From Deltaproteobacteria bacterium (GTDB taxonomy: Bacteria > Desulfobacterota > Dissulfuribacteria > Dissulfuribacterales > QOAL01), in contig WFZW01000232.1 of the NCBI GenBank assembly GCA_015489365.1, forward strand, positions 1 to 39,374: 39,374 bases of DNA, in the 5' to 3' direction. Shown one piece after another: positions 26,341-34,493 of the stretch. Each line of letters starts with the position of its first letter. Positions within the stretch are counted from its first letter, which is position 1. The notes below the pieces were generated by a model that was not told the DNA's origin, made no database searches, and was given only the letters and a program-made list of their open reading frames with translations. The translations under genes were made by a program, and so were the position numbers.

Positions 26341-26752
26341 TCTTCTATCCTCACTGGTTCCCCAGGTGTTTACCCTGGATCATGCAACCTGACTTTTCAA
26401 CACGAATTTGGTGGACTCCATAACTTAGTGTTAAAATCCACCTCGGCCCGGGACGAATATTTTTGTAATTGTGTGTCCTGTGGGCCCATGACTGCGTAAG
26501 TACACGGCATGATTCAAATCATACGGATATGTTCATCGACAATATGTTCTGGATCTTGACTTTAATGCATTCGTTATCGATTGTCCAAGATGTAAGGATA
26601 TACATTTCCAGGGGCCTTACACCCCCTTCATTGGGCTTACCTGCACCATGTCGGTTCCTAAGGGGGGGTTCCAGGACTTAAGACATTTTTGCTGACAAGA
26701 AATACAACGATCAATTAGAATAGTCTTCATTTAAGCGCCCCGGGAGAAGGAC
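26341..26752. other. divergent gene-free region between the HsdR-N-like gene and trmJ
   Basis: Must hold the promoters of both divergent units. Inverted repeats seen: CCAGG/CCTGG at 26362-26378 and GGTGGA/TCCACC at 26410-26442. No clear family A or B copy, no reading frame with a ribosome binding site and no RNA gene was recognised. Confidence 0.4.
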
Positions 26753-26790
26753 AGCAGGCACATCTTCGCTGCTCCCCAATCGTCTGTGCC
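26753..26790 (+). promoter_or_regulatory. trmJ leader with two mutually exclusive hairpins
   Basis: AGCAG (26753-26757) can pair with CTGCT (26769-26773). GGCACA (26757-26762) can instead pair with TGTGCC (26785-26790). The first arms overlap at one base, so the two stems compete sterically. They end 14 nt before the trmJ start codon. No U-run follows, so this could affect translation rather than termination. Confidence 0.3.
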
Positions 26791-26804
26791 AAGTACGAGG
26801 GATT

Positions 26805-27539
26805 ATGCGTGTAAATCTTATGAATATATGGATAGTCCTGAACGAGACAAGGTATCCTGAAAATATCGGCGCAGCGGCTAGGGCTTGCTGCAATATGGGA
26901 ATCACCAGGCTGGCCGTGGTGTGCCCAAGGCGTCTTGACCGCTCAAGAATTCTCAAAATGGCCACCCATGAGGCCTCCCATATCGTGGAAAACATGCTTC
27001 TGTTTGGCGATCTCAAGGAGGCCCTATCGGACTTCAACTTCGTAGTTGGCACCACGGCCAGGACAGGAAGGCACAGATTGCCTACCCATGGTCCCAGACA
27101 ACTGGCCCGCACAGTGGCGCCTATAAGCCAAACGAATAAGGTGGCCTTGCTCTTTGGATCTGAAAATTCCGGTCTCACAAACAAACATCTGGAAATGTGC
27201 CAGGCCATCGTCACCATACCCACTGCTGGATTTTCTTCCATCAATCTTGCACAAAGTGTAATGATACTGTGTTATGAAATGTTTTGTGCCCGTCCTGAAA
27301 CCGTCAAGAGTGAACCAAAACTTGCCACGTTATATGAGCTGGAAGGGATGTACCAACATCTTTCAGAGATGTTTGGTGCGGTTGGCCTTGTGAATCCACA
27401 ACATCCTTCATATTGGTTGAACATGACCCGGCGCTTTCTGGGCAGGTATCATCTCAAAAGCAAGGAAGTCCGGCTGATCCGCGGCCTGTGTAGGCAGATC
27501 CTTCGAACGTTAAGTTGTGCAAAGCAAGAGGGGTTTTGA
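26805..27539 (+). CDS. trmJ: TrmJ/SpoU-family RNA 2'-O-methyltransferase
   Basis: A SPOUT methyltransferase. TrmJ methylates the 2'-OH at position 32 of the tRNA anticodon loop. The 244-aa product has motif 1 IVLNETRYPENIGAAARA, motif 2 VALLFGSENSGL and motif 3 IVTIPTAGFSSINLAQSV, which form the knotted SAM site, plus a C-terminal helical extension (~165-244) of the TrmJ type. ATG 26805 has GAGG upstream; ATG 26820 is an alternative. It is the first gene of a plus-strand series. The next gene begins after a decayed family-A repeat, so co-transcription with the signalling cassette is possible but not certain. Confidence 0.9.
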   Translation: MRVNLMNIWIVLNETRYPENIGAAARACCNMGITRLAVVCPRRLDRSRILKMATHEASHIVENMLLFGDLKEALSDFNFVVGTTARTGRHRLPTHGPRQLARTVAPISQTNKVALLFGSENSGLTNKHLEMCQAIVTIPTAGFSSINLAQSVMILCYEMFCARPETVKSEPKLATLYELEGMYQHLSEMFGAVGLVNPQHPSYWLNMTRRFLGRYHLKSKEVRLIRGLCRQILRTLSCAKQEGF

Positions 27540-27560
27540 CCTTGTGTCCTGGATTCGCAC

Positions 27561-27644
27561 TAAACCTTCATACAGCCCCTGTCCTTGGCGCTGCACCTTT
27601 GGATATGAAAGCACAGCCCTCCTCAGGATGTATCTTCACGGTAA
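27561..27644 (+). repeat. family A repeat, diverged copy running into the next gene
   Basis: TAAACCTTCATACAGCCCCT, TCCTTGGCGCTGCACC, ATGAAAGCACAGCCC, then GATGTATCTTCACGGTAAA. The distal hairpin is reduced to ACA-CC/GG-TGT with mismatches. The only ATG upstream of the binding-protein signal peptide (27605) lies inside this copy. Confidence 0.75.
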
Positions 27645-28606
27645 ATGGACCGGCAAGATGGGACCGTGGTATCCAAGGGTGCCTGCATCTACTCCTATTT
27701 TTCATATGCCTGGCAACCACCTTCATTCCGACCATTGCACACGGGGCAGAACGCGGTAAGGAGCCACGGATAGCAGTGGTCGTTTCATCCCAGATCAGGC
27801 CATATATCCTGGCACTGGATGGGCTGCGTTCCAAATTGGATTACCCGGTTACAGTCTATTATATGACCACCAATCCAGAGATAGTAAAACGTGGACTCGA
27901 ACAACGCAATTTTGATCTTATCGTGGCTATTGGTCCCAATGCGGCACGTCTGGTATGGGAGATCCACAGTCCTCATACAAGCAAAATAGCTCTCATGGTG
28001 CTTGACCTCAAGAATTTCCTAAGGCCCCTGACACCTTGTGGAATCGACCTCAGGATCCCCTTGGTACAGGAGCTACAGGCCATCTCAGCCAGGTTTAAAA
28101 ACAATCAGAGGATAGGTATCCCCTTCAGCCAACCAGAAAACCGGTTGCTCGTAGACCAGGCAATAGGTGCAGCAGATGAATTTAACATCCGGGTGCTTCC
28201 CATCCCCATAGAAAATGTCCACGACGTCTTCCTTGACCTGGCCAGGATGTACAATCAGATCGACATACTATTGTGCATACCAGACAGGATATTCATCTCA
28301 GAGGCAATCGTAACCCACCTCATAAAGGAATGCCTTCTCCATGGTGTTGCAGTAGTGGGGTATAACCATTTCTTTATCGAAAGCGGTGCACTCATGGCAT
28401 TTACCATTGATTATAAACTGGTAGGTACCAAGGGTGCCGAACTTATCCGGCAGATCATGGCCGGTAAATCATGCAGGGTCTATACTCCACCCTTTAAGCT
28501 GGAATGGAATGAGAGGGTATGGAACACCTTGAAAAGGATAAGGTCAGAGGCCATTACCACCCATCCAGGCCCAAGTGATAAACTGTCTGGCAACGGTTTG
28601 GAATGA
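27605..28606 (+). CDS. periplasmic ABC-type substrate-binding protein, ABC_sub_bind family
   Basis: Exported binding protein. After the hydrophobic segment CLHLLLFFICLATTFIPTIA and HGAERG it shows the two-lobe fold: IAVVVSSQIRPYILALDGLR, FDLIVAIGPNAARLVWEI, ALMVLDLKNFL, IGIPFSQPENRLL and VAVVGYNHFFIESGALMAF (the last is typical of the family). No ABC permease or ATPase gene is present. Its stop overlaps the start of the histidine kinase gene by 4 nt. This argues that it presents a ligand to the kinase rather than to a transporter. The start at ATG 27605 (333 aa) lies in a family-A repeat and lacks a good ribosome binding site, so the true N-terminus is uncertain. Confidence 0.8.
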   Translation: MKAQPSSGCIFTVNGPARWDRGIQGCLHLLLFFICLATTFIPTIAHGAERGKEPRIAVVVSSQIRPYILALDGLRSKLDYPVTVYYMTTNPEIVKRGLEQRNFDLIVAIGPNAARLVWEIHSPHTSKIALMVLDLKNFLRPLTPCGIDLRIPLVQELQAISARFKNNQRIGIPFSQPENRLLVDQAIGAADEFNIRVLPIPIENVHDVFLDLARMYNQIDILLCIPDRIFISEAIVTHLIKECLLHGVAVVGYNHFFIESGALMAFTIDYKLVGTKGAELIRQIMAGKSCRVYTPPFKLEWNERVWNTLKRIRSEAITTHPGPSDKLSGNGLE

Positions 28607-29994
28607 AGATACTCAATTTCCAGCAAAGGCTCTTAGCCGGGGTTATCATGCTCATTATAACCACAACCATTACGCTGGGTTTTGTGGGCAGCCATCTTGC
28701 CGCCTCCTTCCTGCGGCAACGCTTTGAGGATAGGATGTCTTTTCTGGCCAAGTACCTGGCATTAAACGCGGAACTGGGGATACTGATAGACGATAGGGCC
28801 ATGCTTAAAAGACTTGCCCAAAACCTGCTTTCGGAAAAGGATGTAGTAACCGTCATCATCACGGGCCCAAATGGCAGGGAACTTGTCAAAGCAGGGAAAG
28901 AGGCAATAGACAGCTCTAGTAGAGGAATCGTCAGTACAGCGGTCAGATTGACAAACCAAGGTGAAAACCTGGCATTCCTCAAGAATTCGACTTACAACCG
29001 GCTTATAGGGAAGGTTACACTGATATATTCGGTAGCAGGAATAAAACAACTCCAGACACGACTTAGGAATCGGTACATTTTGGCAGCACTTGGCCTGGGA
29101 TTACTGGGTCTTATCGGCTTCTTCCTGTTTAGCCGTTCGCTGCTCGCCCCGCTGAGCACCCTGGTAAAGGCCTCTAGGCAGGTGGCAGCAGGGGATCTTA
29201 GCACCAGGATCAAGGGGGGAGCGCTTCCCGAAACCCAGGAACTTGCAGAGGCCTTTAACTCCATGCTGGAATCCCTGGCAGAAAGCCGGCGCAACCTGGA
29301 GGAGACATATCAGGAGATGATAGAACAAAGGTCTCTGGCAAAGGTAGGACGGTTTGCGCTGACCGTTGCCCATGAGGTCAAAAATCCCCTGGGAATCATA
29401 AAGGGGGCACTAGACATACTAAAAAAGCCAGAGATTGACCAGGAGCTACGCTCTACCATGATTCAATACGTAGAAGACGAAATCAGAAGACTGAACAAGT
29501 TGATACAGGATTTCCTGGACTTCTCAAGGCCTCGAAAGCTTACATTCCAGGATACGGACATGGGTGCATTGCTAAGCGAACTGGTAGAGCGTATGCGCCT
29601 TGAATGGGATAGTAAGGGCATGAAATTAAATACGCAATTACCCGATGCCCCCTGTGTCGTCCAGGCCGATGCCGACATGTTGTCCAGGGCAATCCTCAAT
29701 ATAATAAAGAACGCCTGTGAGGCCTGCGGTGAAGAAGGCAACGTCCTCATCAAGGCATGGCACCAAAACCCAAACCTTGTAATAACCATAAGCGATACAG
29801 GGACGGGTATTGATCGAAAGGCCAGAGAAAGGTTGTTCGACCCCTTCTTTACCACCAAGGCCAAGGGGACCGGCCTCGGCCTTGCGTTTGCCAGGCAGGT
29901 GATAGAGGCCCATGGAGGACGGATAGATCTCTTGGAAGAATCCAAGGATGGAACCACCTTCAAGATAGTGTTACCTGGATCAAGTAGTGGATAG
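28603..29994 (+). CDS. membrane sensor histidine kinase
   Basis: A 463-aa kinase. TM1 (~10-34) and TM2 (~159-177) flank a ~120-residue periplasmic sensor. HAMP follows (LLAPLSTLVKASRQVAAGDL), then the H-box FALTVAHEVKNPLGII with phospho-acceptor His257, an N-box (ILNIIKNACEACGEEG), and G-boxes DTGTGIDRKARERLFDPFFT and GTGLGLAFARQVIEAHGGRI. The VAHEVKNPLG type is common for kinases paired with NtrC-like regulators, and such a regulator follows 69 nt later. The 4-nt overlap with the binding-protein gene means coupled translation and suggests the periplasmic domain may dock that protein. Confidence 0.95.
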   Translation: MKILNFQQRLLAGVIMLIITTTITLGFVGSHLAASFLRQRFEDRMSFLAKYLALNAELGILIDDRAMLKRLAQNLLSEKDVVTVIITGPNGRELVKAGKEAIDSSSRGIVSTAVRLTNQGENLAFLKNSTYNRLIGKVTLIYSVAGIKQLQTRLRNRYILAALGLGLLGLIGFFLFSRSLLAPLSTLVKASRQVAAGDLSTRIKGGALPETQELAEAFNSMLESLAESRRNLEETYQEMIEQRSLAKVGRFALTVAHEVKNPLGIIKGALDILKKPEIDQELRSTMIQYVEDEIRRLNKLIQDFLDFSRPRKLTFQDTDMGALLSELVERMRLEWDSKGMKLNTQLPDAPCVVQADADMLSRAILNIIKNACEACGEEGNVLIKAWHQNPNLVITISDTGTGIDRKARERLFDPFFTTKAKGTGLGLAFARQVIEAHGGRIDLLEESKDGTTFKIVLPGSSSG

Positions 29995-30063
29995 GCAACG
30001 TATCTCAACAAATGGGAGTGCGGTCTTTAAGGTAATTACACTGCACAAGGAGTAGCAAAACAG

Positions 30064-31422
30064 ATGGCATCTATATTGGTGGTAGACGACGAGCCCAAGA
30101 TCCGCCACATTCTGAAAATCATGTTGGGCTTCAAGGGGCATGAGGTCCAGGAGGCCTCCGATGGGGAACAGGCCCTGAGCATGATAAATAATGGTGCATA
30201 TGACCTTGTGATAACGGATATTCGTATGCCCAGGCTTGATGGGCTGGAACTCCTCGATGAGATCCAGAAGATGGAGATCCCCTGTCCAGTAATATTCATC
30301 ACCGCCTTTGCCACGGTGGATACGGCTGTGGAGGCCATGAAAAAGGGCGCTGTTGATTACATAACCAAGCCCTTTGAAGAAAACAGAATCATCCTGACGG
30401 TTGAAAAGGCGCTTGGCATATCGGAATTATTGAAAGAAAACATACAACTAAAGGAGGAACTGGAAAGATATTCCGAAAACGAGGAGCTGGTCTGTGTATC
30501 CGATGCCATGAAAAAACTCATGGACATGGCGATAAAGGTGGCTGCCAAGGGTGAAACGACCGTGCTTATTACGGGTGAAAGCGGTACAGGAAAGGAGGTA
30601 ATCGCCAGATTCATCCATGATAATAGTCCCAGGAAGGATGGCCGATTTGTAGCGGTCAATTGCGCCGCCATCACGGATAACCTGGTGGAAAGTATACTTT
30701 TTGGTCACGAAAAGGGCTCATTTACCGGTGCTGACAAACGAAAACAGGGGGTCTTCGAGTATGCCACAGGGGGAACGCTATTTCTGGACGAAATCGGTGA
30801 CTTGCCACTGGAGGCGCAGGCAAAGCTGCTGAGGGCATTGCAGGAAAAGGTAATCCAGAGGGTAGGGGGCAACAGGCCAATAAAGGTAGATGCAAGGGTC
30901 GTGTGTGCTACCAATCAGGATTTGGAAGGCCTGGTGGAGAAGGGGCGTTTCAGACAGGATCTATTCTTCAGGATCAATGTATTTCCCCTCCACATTCCCC
31001 CCTTGAGGGAAAGGAAGGAAGCGATCATACCCCTGGCCGAACACTTCATTGAAAAATTTATGGAGAGACGGTGTCAGGGGCCGTACCTGACCCAGGGAGC
31101 AAAGAGGATCCTCATGGAACACACGTGGCCCGGAAACGTCAGGGAACTGGCAAATGCCATAGAAAGGGCCGTAATCCTTGCTGGTGCCCCTCCTATCTCG
31201 GCTGATACATTGTCATTCTTGAAAAATTCAAGGACCCAACGTGAATACACCGAACAGTTGAAGCTTCCGCCTGAAGGGTTAAACCTTGAAGCGCTCGAGA
31301 AGGACCTAATCCGGCAGGCATTGCAGGCCACAGGCCACAATCAAAGCGCTGCTGCCAGGTTGCTCGGGCTTACGAGGTCCAAGTTGAGAACCAGGGTGAA
31401 ACAATTGGAGAACGGATCTTGA
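30064..31422 (+). CDS. NtrC-family sigma-54-dependent response regulator
   Basis: A 452-aa activator. The receiver (1-120) has acidic pocket D8/D9, phospho-acceptor D52 in VITDIRMPRLDG, and K102 in YITKPFEENRI. The AAA+ domain has Walker A GESGTGKE (171-178), a GSFTGA contact loop (218-223; the consensus is GAFTGA), and TLFLDEIGDLPLEAQAK. The C-terminal Fis-type HTH contains HNQSAAARLLGLTRSKLRTR. CAAGGAG precedes ATG 30064. It is probably phosphorylated by the kinase just upstream. The TonB receptor gene overlaps its stop. The only clear sigma-54 promoter I found is far away at 36652, so its target is not established. Confidence 0.95.
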   Translation: MASILVVDDEPKIRHILKIMLGFKGHEVQEASDGEQALSMINNGAYDLVITDIRMPRLDGLELLDEIQKMEIPCPVIFITAFATVDTAVEAMKKGAVDYITKPFEENRIILTVEKALGISELLKENIQLKEELERYSENEELVCVSDAMKKLMDMAIKVAAKGETTVLITGESGTGKEVIARFIHDNSPRKDGRFVAVNCAAITDNLVESILFGHEKGSFTGADKRKQGVFEYATGGTLFLDEIGDLPLEAQAKLLRALQEKVIQRVGGNRPIKVDARVVCATNQDLEGLVEKGRFRQDLFFRINVFPLHIPPLRERKEAIIPLAEHFIEKFMERRCQGPYLTQGAKRILMEHTWPGNVRELANAIERAVILAGAPPISADTLSFLKNSRTQREYTEQLKLPPEGLNLEALEKDLIRQALQATGHNQSAAARLLGLTRSKLRTRVKQLENGS

Positions 31423-33467
31423 AACCTTTTAAAAGGCCGATGTACTTCAGAGTCACCTCCTTTCCTCTAGGGGCAATTGCCATTGCAGTGGCGCTCTCCC
31501 TGATCGCCCCTTGGGATTGTCTTGCAGTGGATACCTCACTGCTTTTCGTTGGTGAAGATCTTTCCGTGCTCACAATAGCCTCAAGACACGCAGAGACCCC
31601 GAAACAGGCACCTGCCATCGCCCAGGTCATAACAAGGGAGGAGCTTGAGAAAAATGGCATAAGAACCCTTGGGGAAGCGCTTTCAATACTTCCAGGCTTC
31701 TACCTCTCTCCCAGGGAATGGGGTACGCAGCCCTATCTTAGGGGTCTCCCGGACAGTATCCTGTTTCTCTACGACTCCGTACCATTGACCTCAGACAGTA
31801 CCAAATCCATTCACCCGCTGGATGAAGAACTGTCCCTTGCAGCCATCAAACGAATAGAGGTTATCAGGGGACCAGGTTCAGTATTATGGGGGCCTGACGC
31901 CTTTGCTGGAATAGTCAACATCGTCCCTGAAAGAGGGCGGGATGTCGAGGGCATAAGGCTAAGCGCCAGGGCCGGCACACCAAACCGCGAAAAAAGCCTC
32001 AGCCTCAATTGGGGCAGGGCCACAGGGATATGGGAGGGCTTCCTTTCCCTGACAGCCACCAGCATAAGGCCCCTTGAAAATCGCTATAATGTGGTAAGAT
32101 TTTCCAGCAGTGCCTCCTCCACCCCACTTCCCCCGCAGAAACGTCTTGGGCTTTCCCACGTTGACGATTCAAAATACCTCGAGGCGATATTCAACCTATC
32201 ATGGCAGGATCGGCTCCGCCTTTCCGGGCGATGGTCCAATTCTGAACGAAACTATGTGTTGGGCGAGACGAGTTCCGATCTAAAATGGTCGGGTAAACGA
32301 AAGGCCCCTTTCCGTTTCGTTCGTATCGAGACCCAACGTCCCATGGGACATTATAACCTACGCCTCAACGCCTATTACAACGAACTCAACTATAGGGAAA
32401 AACAGGTGGACATATCATGGCGCCAGAAAAGCCACCTTTCCTATGCGGAACTCCTACTAGACAGGGAGCTGTGGGACGCCAAGGGCATCTTTACCCTGGG
32501 GGCATCGTACCGCTATGACCGGATAACCGGGGCGGTAATATCCAGGACATACCTGCCGGATTTTCTCGAACCTGACAATATCTTCTTTACTCCAACGGTT
32601 AATCAGGAGGATTACAATACTTACCTGACTTCCTATTTTGGCCAGATCAAACGTCACTGGAGGAGCGTGGACGCTTGGTTGGGCCTCAGGTTGGACGACC
32701 ACAGCCAGTACAGCCAGACCATAAGCCACAATCTTGGTCTGAGCTGGCATCCGGGTAGAACCTGGTTCTTGAAGCTCCTCTATGGAACCGCCTTTAGAAC
32801 CCCCTATAACCAGCAACTAATAAATGCCAAGGACCTTGATCCAGAACAGATCGAAAACTTTAGCGCCCAATTTTCCTGGCGAAGGAGCAAGGCCCTGGGG
32901 TTTTCAGTAACGGCCTTCTGGAACAAGATATTTCACCACATCAATGAAGATCCCTATGGTGGTCTTTCAAGGCCAGGGGCAGAGGACATCTATGGGCTCG
33001 AACTCGAAGGAAGCTGGCAGGTAAAGCCATGGCTGCATCTATGGGCAAATGGCAGCCTGTATTCCCAGTATGGAGACAAGGAACGTTACAAGGTACTCAA
33101 TTTCATAGATATCAGCACAATGGAGGAGCACTATTCCTCATGGAAGATACCCTTTGACACAGGACCAAGGAACCTCTTTAATGCTGGTGCCGACTGGAAT
33201 ATCTCCGATCGGCTCAACCTCTCCCTTAGACTCAATTACAGTGGTACCAGGACTTACTACTATAAAAAAGGGACCGTACACTATTGTGCACCTGCCCTGT
33301 GGCTTGTCGATCTTACGGCAACGGCCAAAAACGTGATGTATGATGGCCTGAATCTGAGACTGGCTTTAAAGAATCTTTTTGACAGAAAATATTCTGTACC
33401 AGGCACATACAGCCCGATCAAAGGGGCCCCATTCCAGGCCTATATCAAGATCGATTTCAAATTCTAA
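31419..33467 (+). CDS. TonB-dependent outer-membrane receptor
   Basis: A 682-aa receptor. It has a signal peptide (SFPLGAIAIAVALSLIAPWD CLA, cleaved near AVD), a possible TonB box (DLSVLTIASR), a plug domain (APAIAQVITREELEKNGIRT, TLGEALSILPGFYL, YLRGLPDSILFLYDSVPL, IKRIEVIRGPGSVLWGPDAF) and a beta-barrel ending in KIDFKF with the C-terminal aromatic residue needed for insertion. TonB receptors import siderophores, cobalamin, haem or sugars; the ligand is unknown. The TTG start overlaps the regulator's stop (TTGA) and has GGAG 8 nt upstream; ATG 31440 is an alternative. The stop TAA is the first three bases of a family-A repeat. Confidence 0.94.
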   Translation: MKPFKRPMYFRVTSFPLGAIAIAVALSLIAPWDCLAVDTSLLFVGEDLSVLTIASRHAETPKQAPAIAQVITREELEKNGIRTLGEALSILPGFYLSPREWGTQPYLRGLPDSILFLYDSVPLTSDSTKSIHPLDEELSLAAIKRIEVIRGPGSVLWGPDAFAGIVNIVPERGRDVEGIRLSARAGTPNREKSLSLNWGRATGIWEGFLSLTATSIRPLENRYNVVRFSSSASSTPLPPQKRLGLSHVDDSKYLEAIFNLSWQDRLRLSGRWSNSERNYVLGETSSDLKWSGKRKAPFRFVRIETQRPMGHYNLRLNAYYNELNYREKQVDISWRQKSHLSYAELLLDRELWDAKGIFTLGASYRYDRITGAVISRTYLPDFLEPDNIFFTPTVNQEDYNTYLTSYFGQIKRHWRSVDAWLGLRLDDHSQYSQTISHNLGLSWHPGRTWFLKLLYGTAFRTPYNQQLINAKDLDPEQIENFSAQFSWRRSKALGFSVTAFWNKIFHHINEDPYGGLSRPGAEDIYGLELEGSWQVKPWLHLWANGSLYSQYGDKERYKVLNFIDISTMEEHYSSWKIPFDTGPRNLFNAGADWNISDRLNLSLRLNYSGTRTYYYKKGTVHYCAPALWLVDLTATAKNVMYDGLNLRLALKNLFDRKYSVPGTYSPIKGAPFQAYIKIDFKF

Positions 33468-33548
33468 ACTTCCATGCGGCCCGTACCTTGGTGCCGCACC
33501 CCTAGGCATGAAAACATAGCCCTTATTCAGGGGCTATTTTCACGGTAA
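33465..33548 (+). repeat. family A repeat with compensatory hairpin change; supplies a stop codon
   Basis: TAAACTTCCATGCGG begins at the TAA stop of the TonB receptor gene. The first hairpin region is consensus. In the second, ATAGCCC (33516-33522) pairs with GGGCTAT (33531-33537): seven pairs, with several bases changed on both arms from ATACAG/CTGTAT. It ends TTTTCACGGTAA. Confidence 0.93.
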
Positions 33549-33565
33549 CAATCGGTCTCGAGAGG

Positions 33566-33762
33566 GTACGCAGACGTACTTGGGTAATTCAAGTGCGCGA
33601 TAATGCAGCAGACTCGGTAAGCTTGCGAGCCCCTTGTGGCCTCAAATACCGAATAATTTTGTTGAGATATTGATGCACCTTTTGGGTGCATCAAAGAGGG
33701 CACTGATTTGTCTGTAACCTCTTGTATTCTAAATACAATTACTTATTCAGCACTTTAAGTGC
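33566..33762. other. hairpin-dense non-coding tract
   Basis: Between two facing family-A copies. Perfect inverted repeats in order: GTACG/CGTAC (33566-33579), ACTTG/CAAGT (33578-33594), CGGTA/TACCG (33615-33651), TTGATGCACC/GGTGCATCAA (33670-33694), TTGTATT/AATACAA (33722-33738), GCACTT/AAGTGC (33750-33762). No frame with a ribosome binding site. It lies between convergent genes, so the 10-bp stem could be a bidirectional terminator, although no strong T-run follows on either strand. It could also be a structured RNA. Confidence 0.5.
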
Positions 33763-33841
33763 ATAATCACATACCAGAGTCTTATAGGCTCTATCTTCAT
33801 GTACCGGGGTACAGCACCAGGGTACGGACCGCATGGAAGTT
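33762..33841 (-). repeat. family A repeat, diverged copy next to the TPR gene stop
   Basis: Reverse orientation: CATAATCACATACCAGAG, CTCTATCTTCATGTACC, CACCAGGGTACGGACC, GCATGGAAGTT. Stem AGAG/CTCT replaces ACAG/CTGT. It ends 4 nt before the stop codon of the TPR gene and faces the copy at 33465 across the hairpin-dense tract. Confidence 0.8.
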
Positions 33842-33845
33842 GGGA

Positions 33846-34295
33846 TCAAAAGTCCACCACCTTACTGGATTTTGTCTCTTCCTTTCTAAGGTTCAAGGAC
33901 TGGCTAAAATCTGCAGCGGCAGCCTCTTCCTCTCCCAACTTTTCAAAAACCTGGCTCCTTAGCAGGTAGGCCGGAGCATAATCAGGGGCAAGGGTAATTG
34001 CGTGGCTCAATGCCTCTATTGCCTCATCTAGTTGGTCGAATTGCATCAATATTGCCCCCTTATGATAATGAAGGCGTGGATTCGATGGCTCCTTTTGTAT
34101 TGCCATGTCTATATCTTCCAGTGCCTCTTGCCTGTTATCTAGCCTGAGATTGGCAATGGCCCTGGCCTGATAGGCCTTTACGGCATCAGGATCCATCTCT
34201 ATGACCCGAGAAAAGATGACAATGGCACCCTGGAAATCCTCATCCATAAATTTAAATTGTCCCTCAATGAATAGCTCTTCAATCTCCTGTTTCAT
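33846..34295 (-). CDS. small TPR-repeat protein
   Basis: A 149-aa cytoplasmic protein made of about three to four tetratricopeptide repeats (IEELFIEGQFKFMDEDFQGA, FSRVIEMDPDAVKAYQARAI, EDIDMAIQKEPSNPRLHYHK, LSHAITLAPDYAPAYLLRSQ), with a short tail ending SKVVDF. TPRs bind other proteins; the partner is unknown. ATG 34295 is preferred: AGGAG lies 6 nt upstream, while the codon two positions earlier is TTG. It lies downstream of the ppaC terminator, so it has its own promoter in 34296-34427, where I see no clear motif. Confidence 0.88.
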   Translation of the reverse strand: MKQEIEELFIEGQFKFMDEDFQGAIVIFSRVIEMDPDAVKAYQARAIANLRLDNRQEALEDIDMAIQKEPSNPRLHYHKGAILMQFDQLDEAIEALSHAITLAPDYAPAYLLRSQVFEKLGEEEAAAADFSQSLNLRKEETKSSKVVDF

Positions 34296-34427
34296 ATGCA
34301 ACTCCTGACCCTCTTATGCAGCACTCCCCAAGGACACGAAAGAACCACCAAAGGGAGAAATAAGTCTATTTAAGAACACCATATAAATAGGTACAAAAAG
34401 CATGGGCACCTTGCAACTGGGCCCTGC

Positions 34428-34457
34428 AAAAAAAGGCCGGGGAGATACCCCGGCCTT
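34428..34457 (-). terminator. intrinsic terminator of ppaC
   Basis: On the minus strand AAGGCCGGGG (34457-34448) pairs perfectly with CCCCGGCCTT (34442-34433), 10 bp around a 5-nt loop. The T-run extends on to 34428. It lies 37 nt past the ppaC stop. Confidence 0.95.
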
Positions 34458-34493
34458 AATCCCAAATTATGTACTTCAAATACAATAAATTAT

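Noticed and set aside
34295-34325. Sigma-54-like GG-N10-GC upstream of the TPR gene
   Set aside because: GGGTCAGGAGTTGCA has the spacing but a poor -24 element. It overlaps the Shine-Dalgarno and lies against the start codon, leaving no room for a leader.
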